Assembly (NCBI GenBank): GCA_951812575.1
Contig: OX638322.1
Coordinates: forward strand, 1,146,850 to 1,210,849
From: Candidatus Binatia bacterium
Lineage (GTDB): Bacteria > Desulfobacterota > Binatia > Bin18
DNA length: 64,000 bases
Direction of reading: 5' to 3'
This document shows, one piece after another, positions 35,185 through 44,810 of the stretch. The position numbers and the translations under genes were made by a program. The notes under the pieces were generated by a model. It was not told the DNA's origin, ran no database searches, and saw only the letters and a list, made by a program, of their open reading frames with translations. Each line of letters opens with the position of its first letter. Position 1 is the first letter of the stretch.

Positions 35185-35487
35185 TTACCACCGCATCAGG
35201 TTGAGTTCGTCCGCGTTGACCGTTTCTCGGCCACGGAAAACGAGCAGGATGATGGCCAGCCCAACCGCGACCTCTGCCGCGGCAACCGACATGACAAAGA
35301 ACACGATAATCTGTCCGTCCATATTGCCGAAATGCCGGGCCAGGGCCACAAAAGACAGGTTGACGGCGTTGAGCATGAGTTCAATCGCCATGAAGATAAT
35401 AATGATATTGCGGCGCAGGAGAACGCCCGTCACGCCGATGGTGAACAGGATGCCGCTCAGAATGAGATGATAGCTGGTTGGGACCAT
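35185..35487 (-). CDS. nuoK: NADH:quinone oxidoreductase subunit K
   Basis: 100-residue, three-helix subunit of complex I. ATG 35487 ([15 protein letters not shown]), with [22 protein letters not shown] containing the conserved membrane Glu of the proton path. Typical length. Expressed with the rest of the nuo operon on the minus strand. Confidence 0.95.
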   Translation of the reverse strand: MVPTSYHLILSGILFTIGVTGVLLRRNIIIIFMAIELMLNAVNLSFVALARHFGNMDGQIIVFFVMSVAAAEVAVGLAIILLVFRGRETVNADELNLMRW

Positions 35488-35506
35488 CTGCCGCCCTCAA
35501 AGAGTA

Positions 35507-35573
35507 TTGGGTCTATGGGGTTTGTCGGGTGTGTTGCGTCTGTTGGGTCGGACGCAAAGGACTCAACAGACGC
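35507..35573. repeat. GGGTC/GACTC array at the nuoJ-nuoK junction
   Basis: About 67 bp of TTGGGTCTATGGGG-type words followed by GGACTCAACAGACGC-type complements, including GTTGCGTCTGTTGGGTC pairing with the later GACTCAACAGACGC. Non-coding, between nuoJ and nuoK. Confidence 0.75.
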
Positions 35574-35584
35574 ATACATCTACT

Positions 35585-36073
35585 CTATCGTTTTGCCAAG
35601 ACCACTGCTCCGACCACCGCGACTAAGAGCAGGATGCCGGTGATTTCAAAGGGCAGCAGATACGTGGTGAAGAGCTGACTGCCCAAGGCTTCGACCGTTC
35701 CGAAGTTCTCGGGCAAGCTGCGCTCGGCCTGCTCGGACGAGGAGCGTTGCAGCAGCAGACCCAGTTCCGCCACCAGGATGACGCCGCCGATAATAGCCGC
35801 CCGGCCCAAGCCGCGGCGTGGTGTCGGCTGGGTGTCGCTCTGCAAATTGAGCAGCATAATCACAAATAAAAACAGGACCATGATCGCCCCGGCGTACACA
35901 ATGATCTGGAGCGCGGCGACCATATGAGCGTCCAGGAACAGAAAATAGACCGCCAGCAGAAAAAGGGTCAGGACCAGAAAGAGGGCACTATAGACTGGGC
36001 TGGGATGGGCAATCACCATAATCGCGATCACGACCAACGGAATAGCCAAGGCAAAGAAGGTCACGAAATCCAT
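35585..36073 (-). CDS. nuoJ: NADH:quinone oxidoreductase subunit J
   Basis: 162-residue membrane subunit with five helices (MDFVTFFALAIPLVV..., MVAALQIIVYAGAIMVLFLFVIMLLNL and the last helix ITGILLLVAVVGAVVLAKR). ATG 36073 is taken as start since it gives the usual family N-terminus and lies 5 bases after nuoH; the frame is open 26 codons further. Confidence 0.95.
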   Translation of the reverse strand: MDFVTFFALAIPLVVIAIMVIAHPSPVYSALFLVLTLFLLAVYFLFLDAHMVAALQIIVYAGAIMVLFLFVIMLLNLQSDTQPTPRRGLGRAAIIGGVILVAELGLLLQRSSSEQAERSLPENFGTVEALGSQLFTTYLLPFEITGILLLVAVVGAVVLAKR

Positions 36074-36078
36074 AGCGT

Positions 36079-37170
36079 CTACTCGAAAAGGAGAATAATC
36101 AGCGCGGTCAGCATAACGTTGGCCAGCGCTAGCGGGAGGAGAATTTTCCACCCCAGGCTGATGAGTTGGTCATAGCGGAAGCGGGGCAGGGTCCAGCGAA
36201 TCATGATCTGGAGCCAGCAGAAGAAGAGTACCTTCAGCGTAAACGCCCCGACCTGAAGCAAGGTCACGAGGAGTGAGGGCAGCGCGAGAGTGCCGCCCCA
36301 CGGAAAATGAAATCCGTCGCGCAGCAGAAACGGGACCTGCCAACCGCCGAAGAAGAGCGTGGTAATCAGCCCGGCAACGATAATGGCTTCGACAAAGTCG
36401 CCCAGCATGAACATGGCCTGCTTGGCGCCGGAGTACTCGGTGAAATAGCCGGATATCAGCTCGGACTCAGCTTCGGGCAGATCAAACGGAATCCGTTTGC
36501 TCTCGGCTATTCCGGCGGCCAAAAAGATCAGAAAGGCCACCGGTTGATAGACAATGCCCCAGGCCGGAATCCAGCCACCGATCAGCGCGCCTTGGGCGCG
36601 CGTAATCTCCTGTAAGTCCAGCGAGCCAAAGGTCAGGACCACGCCGATGAGCGCCAGCCCCAACGGAATTTCGTACGAGATCATCTGGGCGGAGCCCCGA
36701 ATCCCGCCCAAGAGCGCCCAGCGATTATTGGAGGCCCAGCCACCGAGGACAACGCCGTACACGCTGAGTGAGACCATCGCCAAGACATACAGAATGCCGA
36801 TGTTCAGATTGGCGGCCTGAAGCGTAATTTCCCGCCCGCCGATAATCAGCACGTCGCCAAACGGAATCACAATAAAGGTGACCAATAAGGGTACCAGGCC
36901 AATAGCCGGCGCAAGCGTGTGCAGTAGCTTGTCCGCCCCCGGAGGCACAAAGTCTTCTTTAGTAAACAGCTTGATGGGGTCAGCCACCAGGGTGTTCACG
37001 ATGCCAAGATTAAAGGGGAGTTTTCCAAACACAGCGGCTCGATTGGCCCCAATCCGATCTTGCAGAACCGCGCTGCCTTTGCGCTCTACCCACAGCAGCA
37101 GCCCACCGAGATTCAACACCATCAGCACCATCAGCAGGGTCAGGCTAAACGTGATGAGAAAATCTATCAT
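36079..37170 (-). CDS. nuoH: NADH:quinone oxidoreductase subunit H
   Basis: 363-residue membrane subunit forming part of the quinone chamber. Signature segments are VERKGSAVLQDRIGANRA, ADPIKLFTKEDFVP, SAQMISYEIPLGL, RIPFDLPEAESELISGYFTEYSG and MIRWTLPRFRYDQL. It is directly followed by nuoJ with no nuoI in between, unlike the usual order. Confidence 0.95.
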   Translation of the reverse strand: MIDFLITFSLTLLMVLMVLNLGGLLLWVERKGSAVLQDRIGANRAAVFGKLPFNLGIVNTLVADPIKLFTKEDFVPPGADKLLHTLAPAIGLVPLLVTFIVIPFGDVLIIGGREITLQAANLNIGILYVLAMVSLSVYGVVLGGWASNNRWALLGGIRGSAQMISYEIPLGLALIGVVLTFGSLDLQEITRAQGALIGGWIPAWGIVYQPVAFLIFLAAGIAESKRIPFDLPEAESELISGYFTEYSGAKQAMFMLGDFVEAIIVAGLITTLFFGGWQVPFLLRDGFHFPWGGTLALPSLLVTLLQVGAFTLKVLFFCWLQIMIRWTLPRFRYDQLISLGWKILLPLALANVMLTALIILLFE

Positions 37171-37184
37171 ACGGCGTCTGACGT

Positions 37185-37691
37185 TCAGGCTCCTGGTGTG
37201 GAGGCAGATTCGGCCTGCTTTGCCAACTCATCGATCAGGCTGAGCATACTCTCCGGGGTCTGCTTCTCGTGATAGTCGTCGTTGACCTGGATAACGGGAG
37301 CGGTGCCGCACGAACCCAGGCATTCGACCTCGCTCAGTGAAAACACCTTATCGCCAGTGGTCTGACCGACTTTGACGCCGAGCCGGTCTTCCAGGCAGCG
37401 GACAATTTTTTCAGCGCCGACCAGGGTGCAGGACAGGTTGGTGCAGACCTGTACGTGACACTGCCCCATCGGCTCCTTGTAGAACATGGTGTAAAAGGTC
37501 GCGACACCCTGCACATAGGCCGGGGACAGGTCGAGCAAATCGGCAACATGCTCCATTGCGTCGGGGCTCAGATAACCGAACTCGGTCTGCGCCAGCCACA
37601 GTGTCGGCAGAATGGCCGCCTGCTTGGTCGGATAGCGCGTCAGCACTTCCTCAAACCGTTTGTGCGTTTCCGCTGAAAATCGGACAGCCAT
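37185..37691 (-). CDS. nuoE: NADH:quinone oxidoreductase subunit E
   Basis: 168-residue 2Fe-2S subunit of the NADH-oxidising module. Cluster cysteines are in VCTNLSCTL and ECLGSCGTAPVIQVND. ATG 37691 opens MAVRFSAETHKRFEEVL. The expected neighbours nuoF and nuoG are absent here; nuoH follows 14 bases after the stop. Confidence 0.95.
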   Translation of the reverse strand: MAVRFSAETHKRFEEVLTRYPTKQAAILPTLWLAQTEFGYLSPDAMEHVADLLDLSPAYVQGVATFYTMFYKEPMGQCHVQVCTNLSCTLVGAEKIVRCLEDRLGVKVGQTTGDKVFSLSEVECLGSCGTAPVIQVNDDYHEKQTPESMLSLIDELAKQAESASTPGA

Positions 37692-37712
37692 AATCTGCTC
37701 TCAGCACTTTTA

Positions 37713-37772
37713 TGAGTCTGTCGAGTCTATTGAGTCCATGGGGTCTGTTGGGTCAAGACCCCGTAGACCCCG
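37713..37772. repeat. GAGTC/GACCC array at the nuoD-nuoE junction
   Basis: About 60 bp: TGAGTCTGTCGAGTCTATTGAGTC-like words, then GGGTCTGTTGGGTC and complementary GACCCCGTAGACCCC. Non-coding; it ends at the nuoD stop codon. Confidence 0.75.
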
Positions 37773-37774
37773 TA

Positions 37775-39034
37775 TTAACGGTCACACTCCCCACCAATCA
37801 TGTTGATCATGCCAAACGTCGTAATAATGTCAGAGATCAGACACCCGCGTAACATCTCGCCCAGGGCCGCCATACCGAAAAAACAGGGCGGACGAACCCG
37901 GACGCGATACGGGCGGCCGCTGCCGTCACTGACCAGATAAAAGCTGAGTTCGCCGTTGGCGCCTTCTACACTCAGAAACGCCTCTCCGGGCGGAATTTTG
38001 ACGCCCTCTATGACCAGCTTGAAATGGTTCATCAGACCCTCGATATTGCCGTACACCTGTTTTTTTTCAGGCAGCGTAATACTGGGGTCATCAATACGAA
38101 TCGGGCCGCTCGGAATACCGTTCAGGGCCTGCTCAATGATGGCCATGCTCTGTTTGATTTCCTCAAAGCGCACGGAGAAACGGTCGTAATTGTCGCCCTG
38201 GGTGCCGGTCGGGATGTCAAACTCAAAACGCTCATAGCCCGAGTAGGGCTGCGCCTTGCGCACATCGTAGGGGACACCGGTTGCGCGCAGCAGCGGCCCG
38301 GTGAGGCTGTACGAAATCGCATCTTCCGGAGACATGATGCCAACCCCGGACATGCGGTCAATGAATATCCGATTCTTGGACAGCAACGTGTCACAGTCAC
38401 CCAGGAGGCGACGTATATCGGCAAACGCCGCCCGCACGCGCTCGGCAAAGTCCTGTGGCAGATCGTGCGTGATACCACCGACCCGGGCATAGCTGACCGT
38501 CAGGCGGGCGCCGGTCACGGCCGTGACCAGATCGTACAGGGTCTCACGCGATTCCATCAGATAGAACCCCACGGAAATCGCGCCGGCTTCAGCCGCGGCC
38601 ATACCCAGACACGTCAAATGGTCAGTAATCCGCGAAATCTCACTCATGATGACCCGGATATACTGGCAGCGTTCCGGGACCTCAACGTCAAGCAGGCGTT
38701 CGGCCGTCAGGGCAAAGGCCACATTATTAATGAGTGGTGAGGAGTAATTCAGGCGGTCGGTGTAGGGGATGCAGTGATTCCAGGTGCGCTGCTCACACAT
38801 CTTCTCAAAGCCGCGGTGCAGATAGCCGATCTCGACATCGCAGTTGAGTATTTTTTCCCCGTCAAGGGTGAGGTTGAATTTGATTGTGCCATGGGTTGCC
38901 GGATGGGACGGACCCATCTGCAATTCCATGATTTCAGAGGTGGGGTCGTGTTCGGCAACCTGACCCCCCTGTGTCCCCCCCGTTAGGGGGGATTGAGGGG
39001 AGTTATGAAGAAGGGGGGCCGCGGCTTCCGCCAT
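37775..39034 (-). CDS. nuoD: NADH:quinone oxidoreductase subunit D
   Basis: 419-residue 49-kDa-type subunit lining the quinone site. MGPSHPATHGT, GYLHRGFEKMCEQRTW, RLNYSSPLINN and the C-terminal MINMIGGECDR are all present. The first 30 residues before MELQMGPSHP include NSPQSPLTGGTQGGQ, encoded by a C/G hairpin repeat, so the N-terminus is longer than usual. AAAGGG at the nuoC end serves as RBS. Confidence 0.95.
   Translation of the reverse strand: MAEAAAPLLHNSPQSPLTGGTQGGQVAEHDPTSEIMELQMGPSHPATHGTIKFNLTLDGEKILNCDVEIGYLHRGFEKMCEQRTWNHCIPYTDRLNYSSPLINNVAFALTAERLLDVEVPERCQYIRVIMSEISRITDHLTCLGMAAAEAGAISVGFYLMESRETLYDLVTAVTGARLTVSYARVGGITHDLPQDFAERVRAAFADIRRLLGDCDTLLSKNRIFIDRMSGVGIMSPEDAISYSLTGPLLRATGVPYDVRKAQPYSGYERFEFDIPTGTQGDNYDRFSVRFEEIKQSMAIIEQALNGIPSGPIRIDDPSITLPEKKQVYGNIEGLMNHFKLVIEGVKIPPGEAFLSVEGANGELSFYLVSDGSGRPYRVRVRPPCFFGMAALGEMLRGCLISDIITTFGMINMIGGECDR
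38966..38999. repeat. CCCCCC-N4-GGGGGG hairpin repeat within the nuoD 5' end
   Basis: CCCCCC (38976-38981) pairs with GGGGGG (38986-38991), flanked by CTGTGT and ATTGAGGGG. Translated on the minus strand as SPQSPLTGGTQGG in the NuoD N-terminal extension. Resembles common dispersed repeats of environmental genomes. Confidence 0.6.
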
Positions 39035-39040
39035 AGGTTG

Positions 39041-39550
39041 TTACCCTTTATGCCATGGGTTGGTAATGGGGTCGCGTTCTTCGACCAGGGGTTGACGTTT
39101 GTTGACCGGATAGTCTTTGCGGAGCGGATGGCCGCGGAATTCTTCATACATCAGGATGCGACGCAGGTCCGGGTGGTCGGTAAACGTAATCCCAAACATA
39201 TCCCAGACTTCGCGCTCCAGCCAGTCTGCCGACTTCCAGACTGACGCAGCCGAGGGCAACTGAGCACTCTCCTCCGTAAGTCGAACTTTGACCCGCAGGC
39301 GATGATTATGGGTCAGTGAATGCAGGTGGTAAACAACCTCGAAGCGCGGCTCTTTCCCGAAAAAATCAACCCCGGTTATATCGAGTAACAGGTTGAAAGC
39401 AAAATCCGGATGTTCCTTGAGCTGGCTCAAAACAGTCAGCAGGTCGTCCCGATCAATGACAATCGTATCATTCCCGTGCGAGGAATGCCGCTCTTGTATC
39501 GTGCCGGACAAGGCCGTCTCGATATGAGAGAGAATGTCTGCTTCAGCCAT
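39041..39550 (-). CDS. nuoC: NADH:quinone oxidoreductase subunit C
   Basis: 169-residue 30-kDa-type subunit. The family signature ADWLEREVWDMFGITFTDHPDLRRILM (given in part; residues about 108-136) and FRGHPLRKDYP near the end are intact. ATG 39550; stop 6 bases before the nuoD start. The nuoB gene that normally precedes nuoC is missing. Confidence 0.95.
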   Translation of the reverse strand: MAEADILSHIETALSGTIQERHSSHGNDTIVIDRDDLLTVLSQLKEHPDFAFNLLLDITGVDFFGKEPRFEVVYHLHSLTHNHRLRVKVRLTEESAQLPSAASVWKSADWLEREVWDMFGITFTDHPDLRRILMYEEFRGHPLRKDYPVNKRQPLVEERDPITNPWHKG

Positions 39551-39567
39551 GTCTGCCTACGGGCTGG

Positions 39568-39921
39568 TCAGGTCGATTCCAGCCCCCCCTTTTTCACCTC
39601 ATAGACCAAACCCACAACCAGCACGAGCACGAAGAGTAACATGGCCATGAAGCCGAACAGGCCCAACTGGCGGAAGACGACCGCCCAGGGATAGAGGAAG
39701 ACCACTTCGACATCAAAGACAATGAAGAGGATAGCGGCGAGATAGAATTTGACGGAAAAGCGTCCCCACGCAGAACCGCTGGGTGGATTGCCACACTCGA
39801 ACGGTTCGTCCTTGACCGCCGAGTGGGTTTTGACGCCGAGCAGCGTGCTCGCAAAGGTCATGACCAAAGCCACAACTCCACCCAGGATCAGCGCAATCAG
39901 GACGGGAACGTATTGATCCAT
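39568..39921 (-). CDS. nuoA: NADH:quinone oxidoreductase subunit A
   Basis: 117-residue three-helix subunit, first gene of the operon. Conserved PFECGNPPSGSAWGRFSVKFYL and the acidic FIVFDVEVVFLYPWAV helix are present. It starts at ATG 39921 without a strong RBS. nuoC follows after 17 bases. Confidence 0.95.
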   Translation of the reverse strand: MDQYVPVLIALILGGVVALVMTFASTLLGVKTHSAVKDEPFECGNPPSGSAWGRFSVKFYLAAILFIVFDVEVVFLYPWAVVFRQLGLFGFMAMLLFVLVLVVGLVYEVKKGGLEST

Positions 39922-40216
39922 AGCAAGCTCTTGTCAACTCCGACAGCTACGATAGGCAGCGTATGATCGTGTTGTCATCTGCCCAATGCCCTCGGCACAA
40001 GATACAGAGGCCCGGCACGGTGTCAACAACCCCAAGCACCGGCTTTCTCTACCCTAGACACGGAGCTGTGGCCCCTTCTTGCTGGTCGCTTTTTCGTGCA
40101 GGCGCGCTCGGTCCGTTCAACCGTCCACGGTTGCCTCGTCCCTTCCTTGCAGGAGGACTAGGGAGGTGGTAAACCTCTTGCACACACGCGGCCCTGGAGG
40201 ATGGGCCTATATCATG
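39922..40216. other. Divergent gap between nuoA and tRNA-Ser
   Basis: About 295 bases with no credible gene. It must hold the nuo promoter (minus strand) and the tRNA/ffs promoter (plus strand), but I see no pair of -35/-10 boxes with good spacing on either strand. No palindromic element copy is present. Confidence 0.6.
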
Positions 40217-40306
<90 letters not shown>

Positions 40307-40308
40307 GT

Positions 40309-40415
40309 GGTGATAGCTAGGTCCTGCGCAAGGGAAGCCGGGAAATCCGTCAGGTCCGGAAGGAAGCAGCGGTACCGGAACTCTCCCTGTGCCGCAGGGT
40401 AGCCTAGCTATCACC
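40309..40415 (+). ncRNA. ffs: Signal recognition particle 4.5S RNA
   Basis: About 107-nt small SRP RNA. The ends GGTGATAGCTAGG and CCTAGCTATCACC pair, and the conserved apical domain is CAGGTCCGGAAGGAAGCAGC with the GGAA tetraloop and asymmetric loop that bind Ffh. It follows tRNA-Ser by 2 bases and precedes dnaX, the classical ffs-dnaX order. Confidence 0.95.
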
Positions 40416-40480
40416 CCTGACGACAGTAGAGTGACATCGCAGCGTAACACACCGGACAACTCCAAACCCTCGGCCATGCT

Positions 40481-42220
<1,740 letters not shown>

Positions 42221-42245
42221 ACACGGAAGACGTGGAGGACACAGC

Positions 42246-42563
42246 ATGGCACACAATATGGGAGATATGATGAAGCAGGCCCAGCAGTTGCAGGCCAAAC
42301 TGGCTCAGATTCAGGAAGAGGCCGGGAAAAAGACGGTTGAAGCCTCAGCCGGTGGCAGCATGGTCACGGCGACGGTGAACGGCAAGTTGGAGCTCGTCGC
42401 GCTGCGTATTGATCCGGCAGTGGCCTCAGCCGATGATGTCGAAATGCTGCAAGACCTCGTTACCGCCGCAGTGAACGAGGGCATTCGGCAAGCCCAGAGC
42501 ATGATGGCCACTGAAATGGGAAAAGTCACCGGCGGACTCAAGATTCCTGGGCTGAACGCGTGA
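42246..42563 (+). CDS. ybaB: YbaB/EbfC nucleoid-associated protein
   Basis: 105-residue DNA-binding protein usually found between dnaX and recR. Segments MGDMMKQAQQLQAKLAQIQEE, GGSMVTATVNGKLELVALRIDP and the MTG-like GLKIPGLNA end match the family. ATG 42246 with GGAGG upstream is chosen; the frame opens further upstream inside the dnaX end. The stop abuts a palindromic element. Confidence 0.95.
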   Translation: MAHNMGDMMKQAQQLQAKLAQIQEEAGKKTVEASAGGSMVTATVNGKLELVALRIDPAVASADDVEMLQDLVTAAVNEGIRQAQSMMATEMGKVTGGLKIPGLNA

Positions 42564-42616
42564 AAGAGGAAACGTGTCCAGCCTTTGCATGTCTGTTGGA
42601 GGACACGCTTCCTCTT
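42564..42616. repeat. Palindromic element copy 5, directly after ybaB
   Basis: Arms AAGAGGAAACGTGTCC (42564-42579) and GGACACGCTTCCTCTT (42601-42616), one mismatch pair. The element begins at the base after the ybaB stop codon. Confidence 0.85.
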
Positions 42617-42641
42617 GAGAGCATTGACGATGAGGGATGTA

Positions 42642-42696
42642 AAAGAGTAAACGTATCCAGCATCTGCATCTTTATTGGAGGACACGTTTACTCTTT
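42642..42696. repeat. Palindromic element copy 6, directly before recR
   Basis: Arms AAAGAGTAAACGTATCC (42642-42658) and GGACACGTTTACTCTTT (42680-42696), one mismatch. The recR ATG is the next base, so any RBS of recR (GGAGG at 42677-42681) lies inside the hairpin. Confidence 0.9.
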
Positions 42697-43296
42697 ATGA
42701 CGACGCTGACCCCCGCCCTGGCGCGCCTGGTCCAAGAGTTGGGGAGACTGCCGGGAATTGGAGAGAAAACCGCGACGCGCTTGGCCATGTTCATCCTGGG
42801 CGCGGGGCGGGACTATGTCGAAAGTCTGGCCGAGTCCATCTGGGCGGTGAAGACCGAGACCACCCTATGCCAGGAATGCTTTGGGCTGGCTGAGGGCGAG
42901 CGATGTGCTATTTGTCGCGACCCGCAGCGGAGTGCCGAGTCGATCTGCATCGTCGAAGAACCGGCCGACCTGATGGCCGTCGAGCGGGCGCACGAATATA
43001 CGGGTCGCTATCATGTCCTGCACGGCGTTTTATCCCCCCTCGATGGTATTGGGCCGGATGAACTCAAGATTGCTCCCCTCCTGGACCGCCTGCGCTCCGG
43101 TACGGTGAAAGAGGTCATTATTGCGACCAACCCCAATGTCGAAGGCGAGGCCACCGCGTTGTATTTGGCCAAGGTCATCAAGCCGCTGGGCGTCCAGGTG
43201 AGCCGGATTGCCCATGGCATTCCGATGGGCGGCGATGTGGAATACACCGACGCGGTCACCCTCGGCCGGGCGATTGAGGGCCGGCGAGAGATGTAA
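42697..43296 (+). CDS. recR: Recombination mediator RecR
   Basis: 199-residue recombination mediator that acts with RecO/RecF to load RecA. N-terminal helix-hairpin-helix (LARLVQELGRLPGIGEKTATRL), zinc site CQECFGLAEGERCAIC, then the Toprim domain with CIVEEPADLMAVE and ATNPNVEGEATALYLAKVI. Full length. Translation may depend on the adjoining palindrome. A diverged partial copy lies at 44811-45239. Confidence 0.97.
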   Translation: MTTLTPALARLVQELGRLPGIGEKTATRLAMFILGAGRDYVESLAESIWAVKTETTLCQECFGLAEGERCAICRDPQRSAESICIVEEPADLMAVERAHEYTGRYHVLHGVLSPLDGIGPDELKIAPLLDRLRSGTVKEVIIATNPNVEGEATALYLAKVIKPLGVQVSRIAHGIPMGGDVEYTDAVTLGRAIEGRREM

Positions 43297-43355
43297 TCCC
43301 ACCTTTACTCTTATTTTTTCCTTTGCTAAAACTGCGCTGGCAATAATACTGCCTG
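43246..43355. repeat. 110-bp direct repeat, left copy
   Basis: Identical by eye to 45189-45298: the last 51 bases of recR including the stop plus 59 non-coding bases (TAATCCCACCTTTACTC onward to ACTGCCTG). The two copies bracket about 1.8 kb of inserted DNA. Confidence 0.85.
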
Positions 43356-43613
43356 CTGGGTTGCCGGATCTTTGGTCGTGTCTCCAGCGTTATTGAATAC
43401 CCTGACAACTGGGTCCGTTCGTAGCTCTCCCAGGTCGCTTGCTCTCCCCTTCACTTCGATCGCAAAAATCATTGGGCGGGTTGACCGCGCCGTTGACAGC
43501 GCACTCTCGATCTGGCTTCTAATGTTGAGCAGGGATCGGGCCTGAGTTTGTAGTGCTTCGCCTTCGCTAAGTTGGTCCTCCGAATACGAACTCAAAAATT
43601 TCTCAAGCCGCAC
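43326..43613 (-). CDS. Hypothetical protein, possibly a truncated gene
   Basis: 95-residue ORF starting with GTG; the open frame continues upstream to about 43717 without an ATG (NSAWYAIGFSALSFLEDAVAAND precedes), suggesting a longer protein that has lost its start. The last ten codons lie in the 110-bp direct repeat. No family recognised. It converges on recR. Confidence 0.4.
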   Translation of the reverse strand: MRLEKFLSSYSEDQLSEGEALQTQARSLLNIRSQIESALSTARSTRPMIFAIEVKGRASDLGELRTDPVVRVFNNAGDTTKDPATQQAVLLPAQF

Positions 43614-43769
43614 ATCGTTGGCGGCAACTGCGTCCTCAAGAAAGGATAGTGCGCTAAAACCGATTGCGTACCAGGCGGAATTTCGCGATCCGGTTGTACA
43701 AACTGCCAGTCCAGGGGATCTTTATGAACTGATTCTCGACAAGGTGTCGGAAAATGCGGAGGGTGCACA

Positions 43770-44336
43770 ATGACATACAAAACCAAACGGAATATACTCA
43801 GTCGGCCTCTATACATGCTACTGGCGGTGGCGCTATGCGTCGGAGTGGTGTCTCGCGTAAACGCGGCCTACTACCCGACTGGCGGTGACCTTTACTACAA
43901 TGGCCATCTCTACTTAGACTCCTATTTCTACTGGACTTCATTGGGACCATGGTCGATCTCGAACCCTGGGTACGAGCACGACCTGTGGGTTCACAATCCA
44001 AATTTTTTCGTATCTACATGCGTCTCGTACACCAATCTGCCGAGTGGGTACAATGATTGCCCCACAGCGGGCATAGGCGACCCCAACGGTCCGGTCTTTA
44101 GCTTTGGATCGTTCGATGCCGACGCTGTGTCTGACAGTACATATTATTGGGGGGCATGGGAGTTTTATACGCACGGCTCAGCCGGGACCACACCGTTCAA
44201 TCTACAGGGTCAGGAAAATGAAAACACTTGTTTGGGTCTACCGACAATCTGGTGCATGTATGCAACTCAGACGCACAATTTGATCACTGGATGGCATATG
44301 AATTGGGGAGGATATCCAGGCATTATAGACTTTTGA
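43770..44336 (+). CDS. Secreted protein of unknown function
   Basis: 188-residue protein with a signal peptide (RPLYMLLAVALCVGVVSRVNA, cleavage near residue 32). The mature part is rich in Tyr, Trp, Gly and Asn with four cysteines (STCVSYT, YNDCPT, NTCLGLPTIWC) and looks beta-rich. No family recognised. GGAGG precedes ATG 43770. Its lower GC content and position between two recR copies suggest acquisition. Confidence 0.65.
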   Translation: MTYKTKRNILSRPLYMLLAVALCVGVVSRVNAAYYPTGGDLYYNGHLYLDSYFYWTSLGPWSISNPGYEHDLWVHNPNFFVSTCVSYTNLPSGYNDCPTAGIGDPNGPVFSFGSFDADAVSDSTYYWGAWEFYTHGSAGTTPFNLQGQENENTCLGLPTIWCMYATQTHNLITGWHMNWGGYPGIIDF

Positions 44337-44373
44337 CGGAGCAGATGAACATGGTGATAACTGAGCTACAAAC

Positions 44374-44787
44374 ATGCGGCGACTAGCGGCCTCTTTGGCA
44401 ATTGTCCTTCTGGCGGGCGCTGTCGGCTTCGCAGTCACGAAGTTGGCAGCGCCCAACCAAGCGTCGTCGTTAACGGCCACGGAGGAAACTATCACCGACG
44501 AAATACTAGCCTCTGCACTGCGTTGCTTAGATAATCCGATCCAACGCTTTCCGATTCTACAGTACGGGGTGGATTCGCTCGTACCCCTACCACGCGGGAA
44601 CTCCCAGTTCGAAGCGAATATCGCTATTTCGGACGAGCGACCGGGAGCCTCTCTTACTCCTGGCAAGAGCCGTCTGAGTCGCGATCGGGGTAGCTACCGC
44701 GCAGAAGTGACGGCGTATACGATATTCGCTATTCCGCTTTATACGATCCTCGTCGAGACTCCGGGCGAGTGTTCGGTCGTTAGGTAA
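44374..44787 (+). CDS. Secreted or membrane-anchored protein of unknown function
   Basis: 137-residue protein with a hydrophobic N-terminus (LAASLAIVLLAGAVGFAVTKLAA) that is a signal peptide or anchor. The rest is polar with two cysteines. No family recognised. It follows the secreted-protein gene by 37 bases and ends just before the partial recR copy. Confidence 0.55.
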   Translation: MRRLAASLAIVLLAGAVGFAVTKLAAPNQASSLTATEETITDEILASALRCLDNPIQRFPILQYGVDSLVPLPRGNSQFEANIAISDERPGASLTPGKSRLSRDRGSYRAEVTAYTIFAIPLYTILVETPGECSVVR

Positions 44788-44810
44788 GAGCAGAGCGAGG
44801 CAAGAAACGG

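Noticed and set aside
6889..35510. Repeated AAGAGTATT at 6891, 16931, 22483 and 35500 as truncated palindromic elements
   Set aside because: Only 9 bases shared and no second arm; may be chance.
42597..42690. Minus-strand ORF with KRKRVLQQTCKG-type peptide over the two elements before recR
   Set aside because: It is just the readable frame of the palindromes in intergenic DNA; no RBS and antisense to ybaB.
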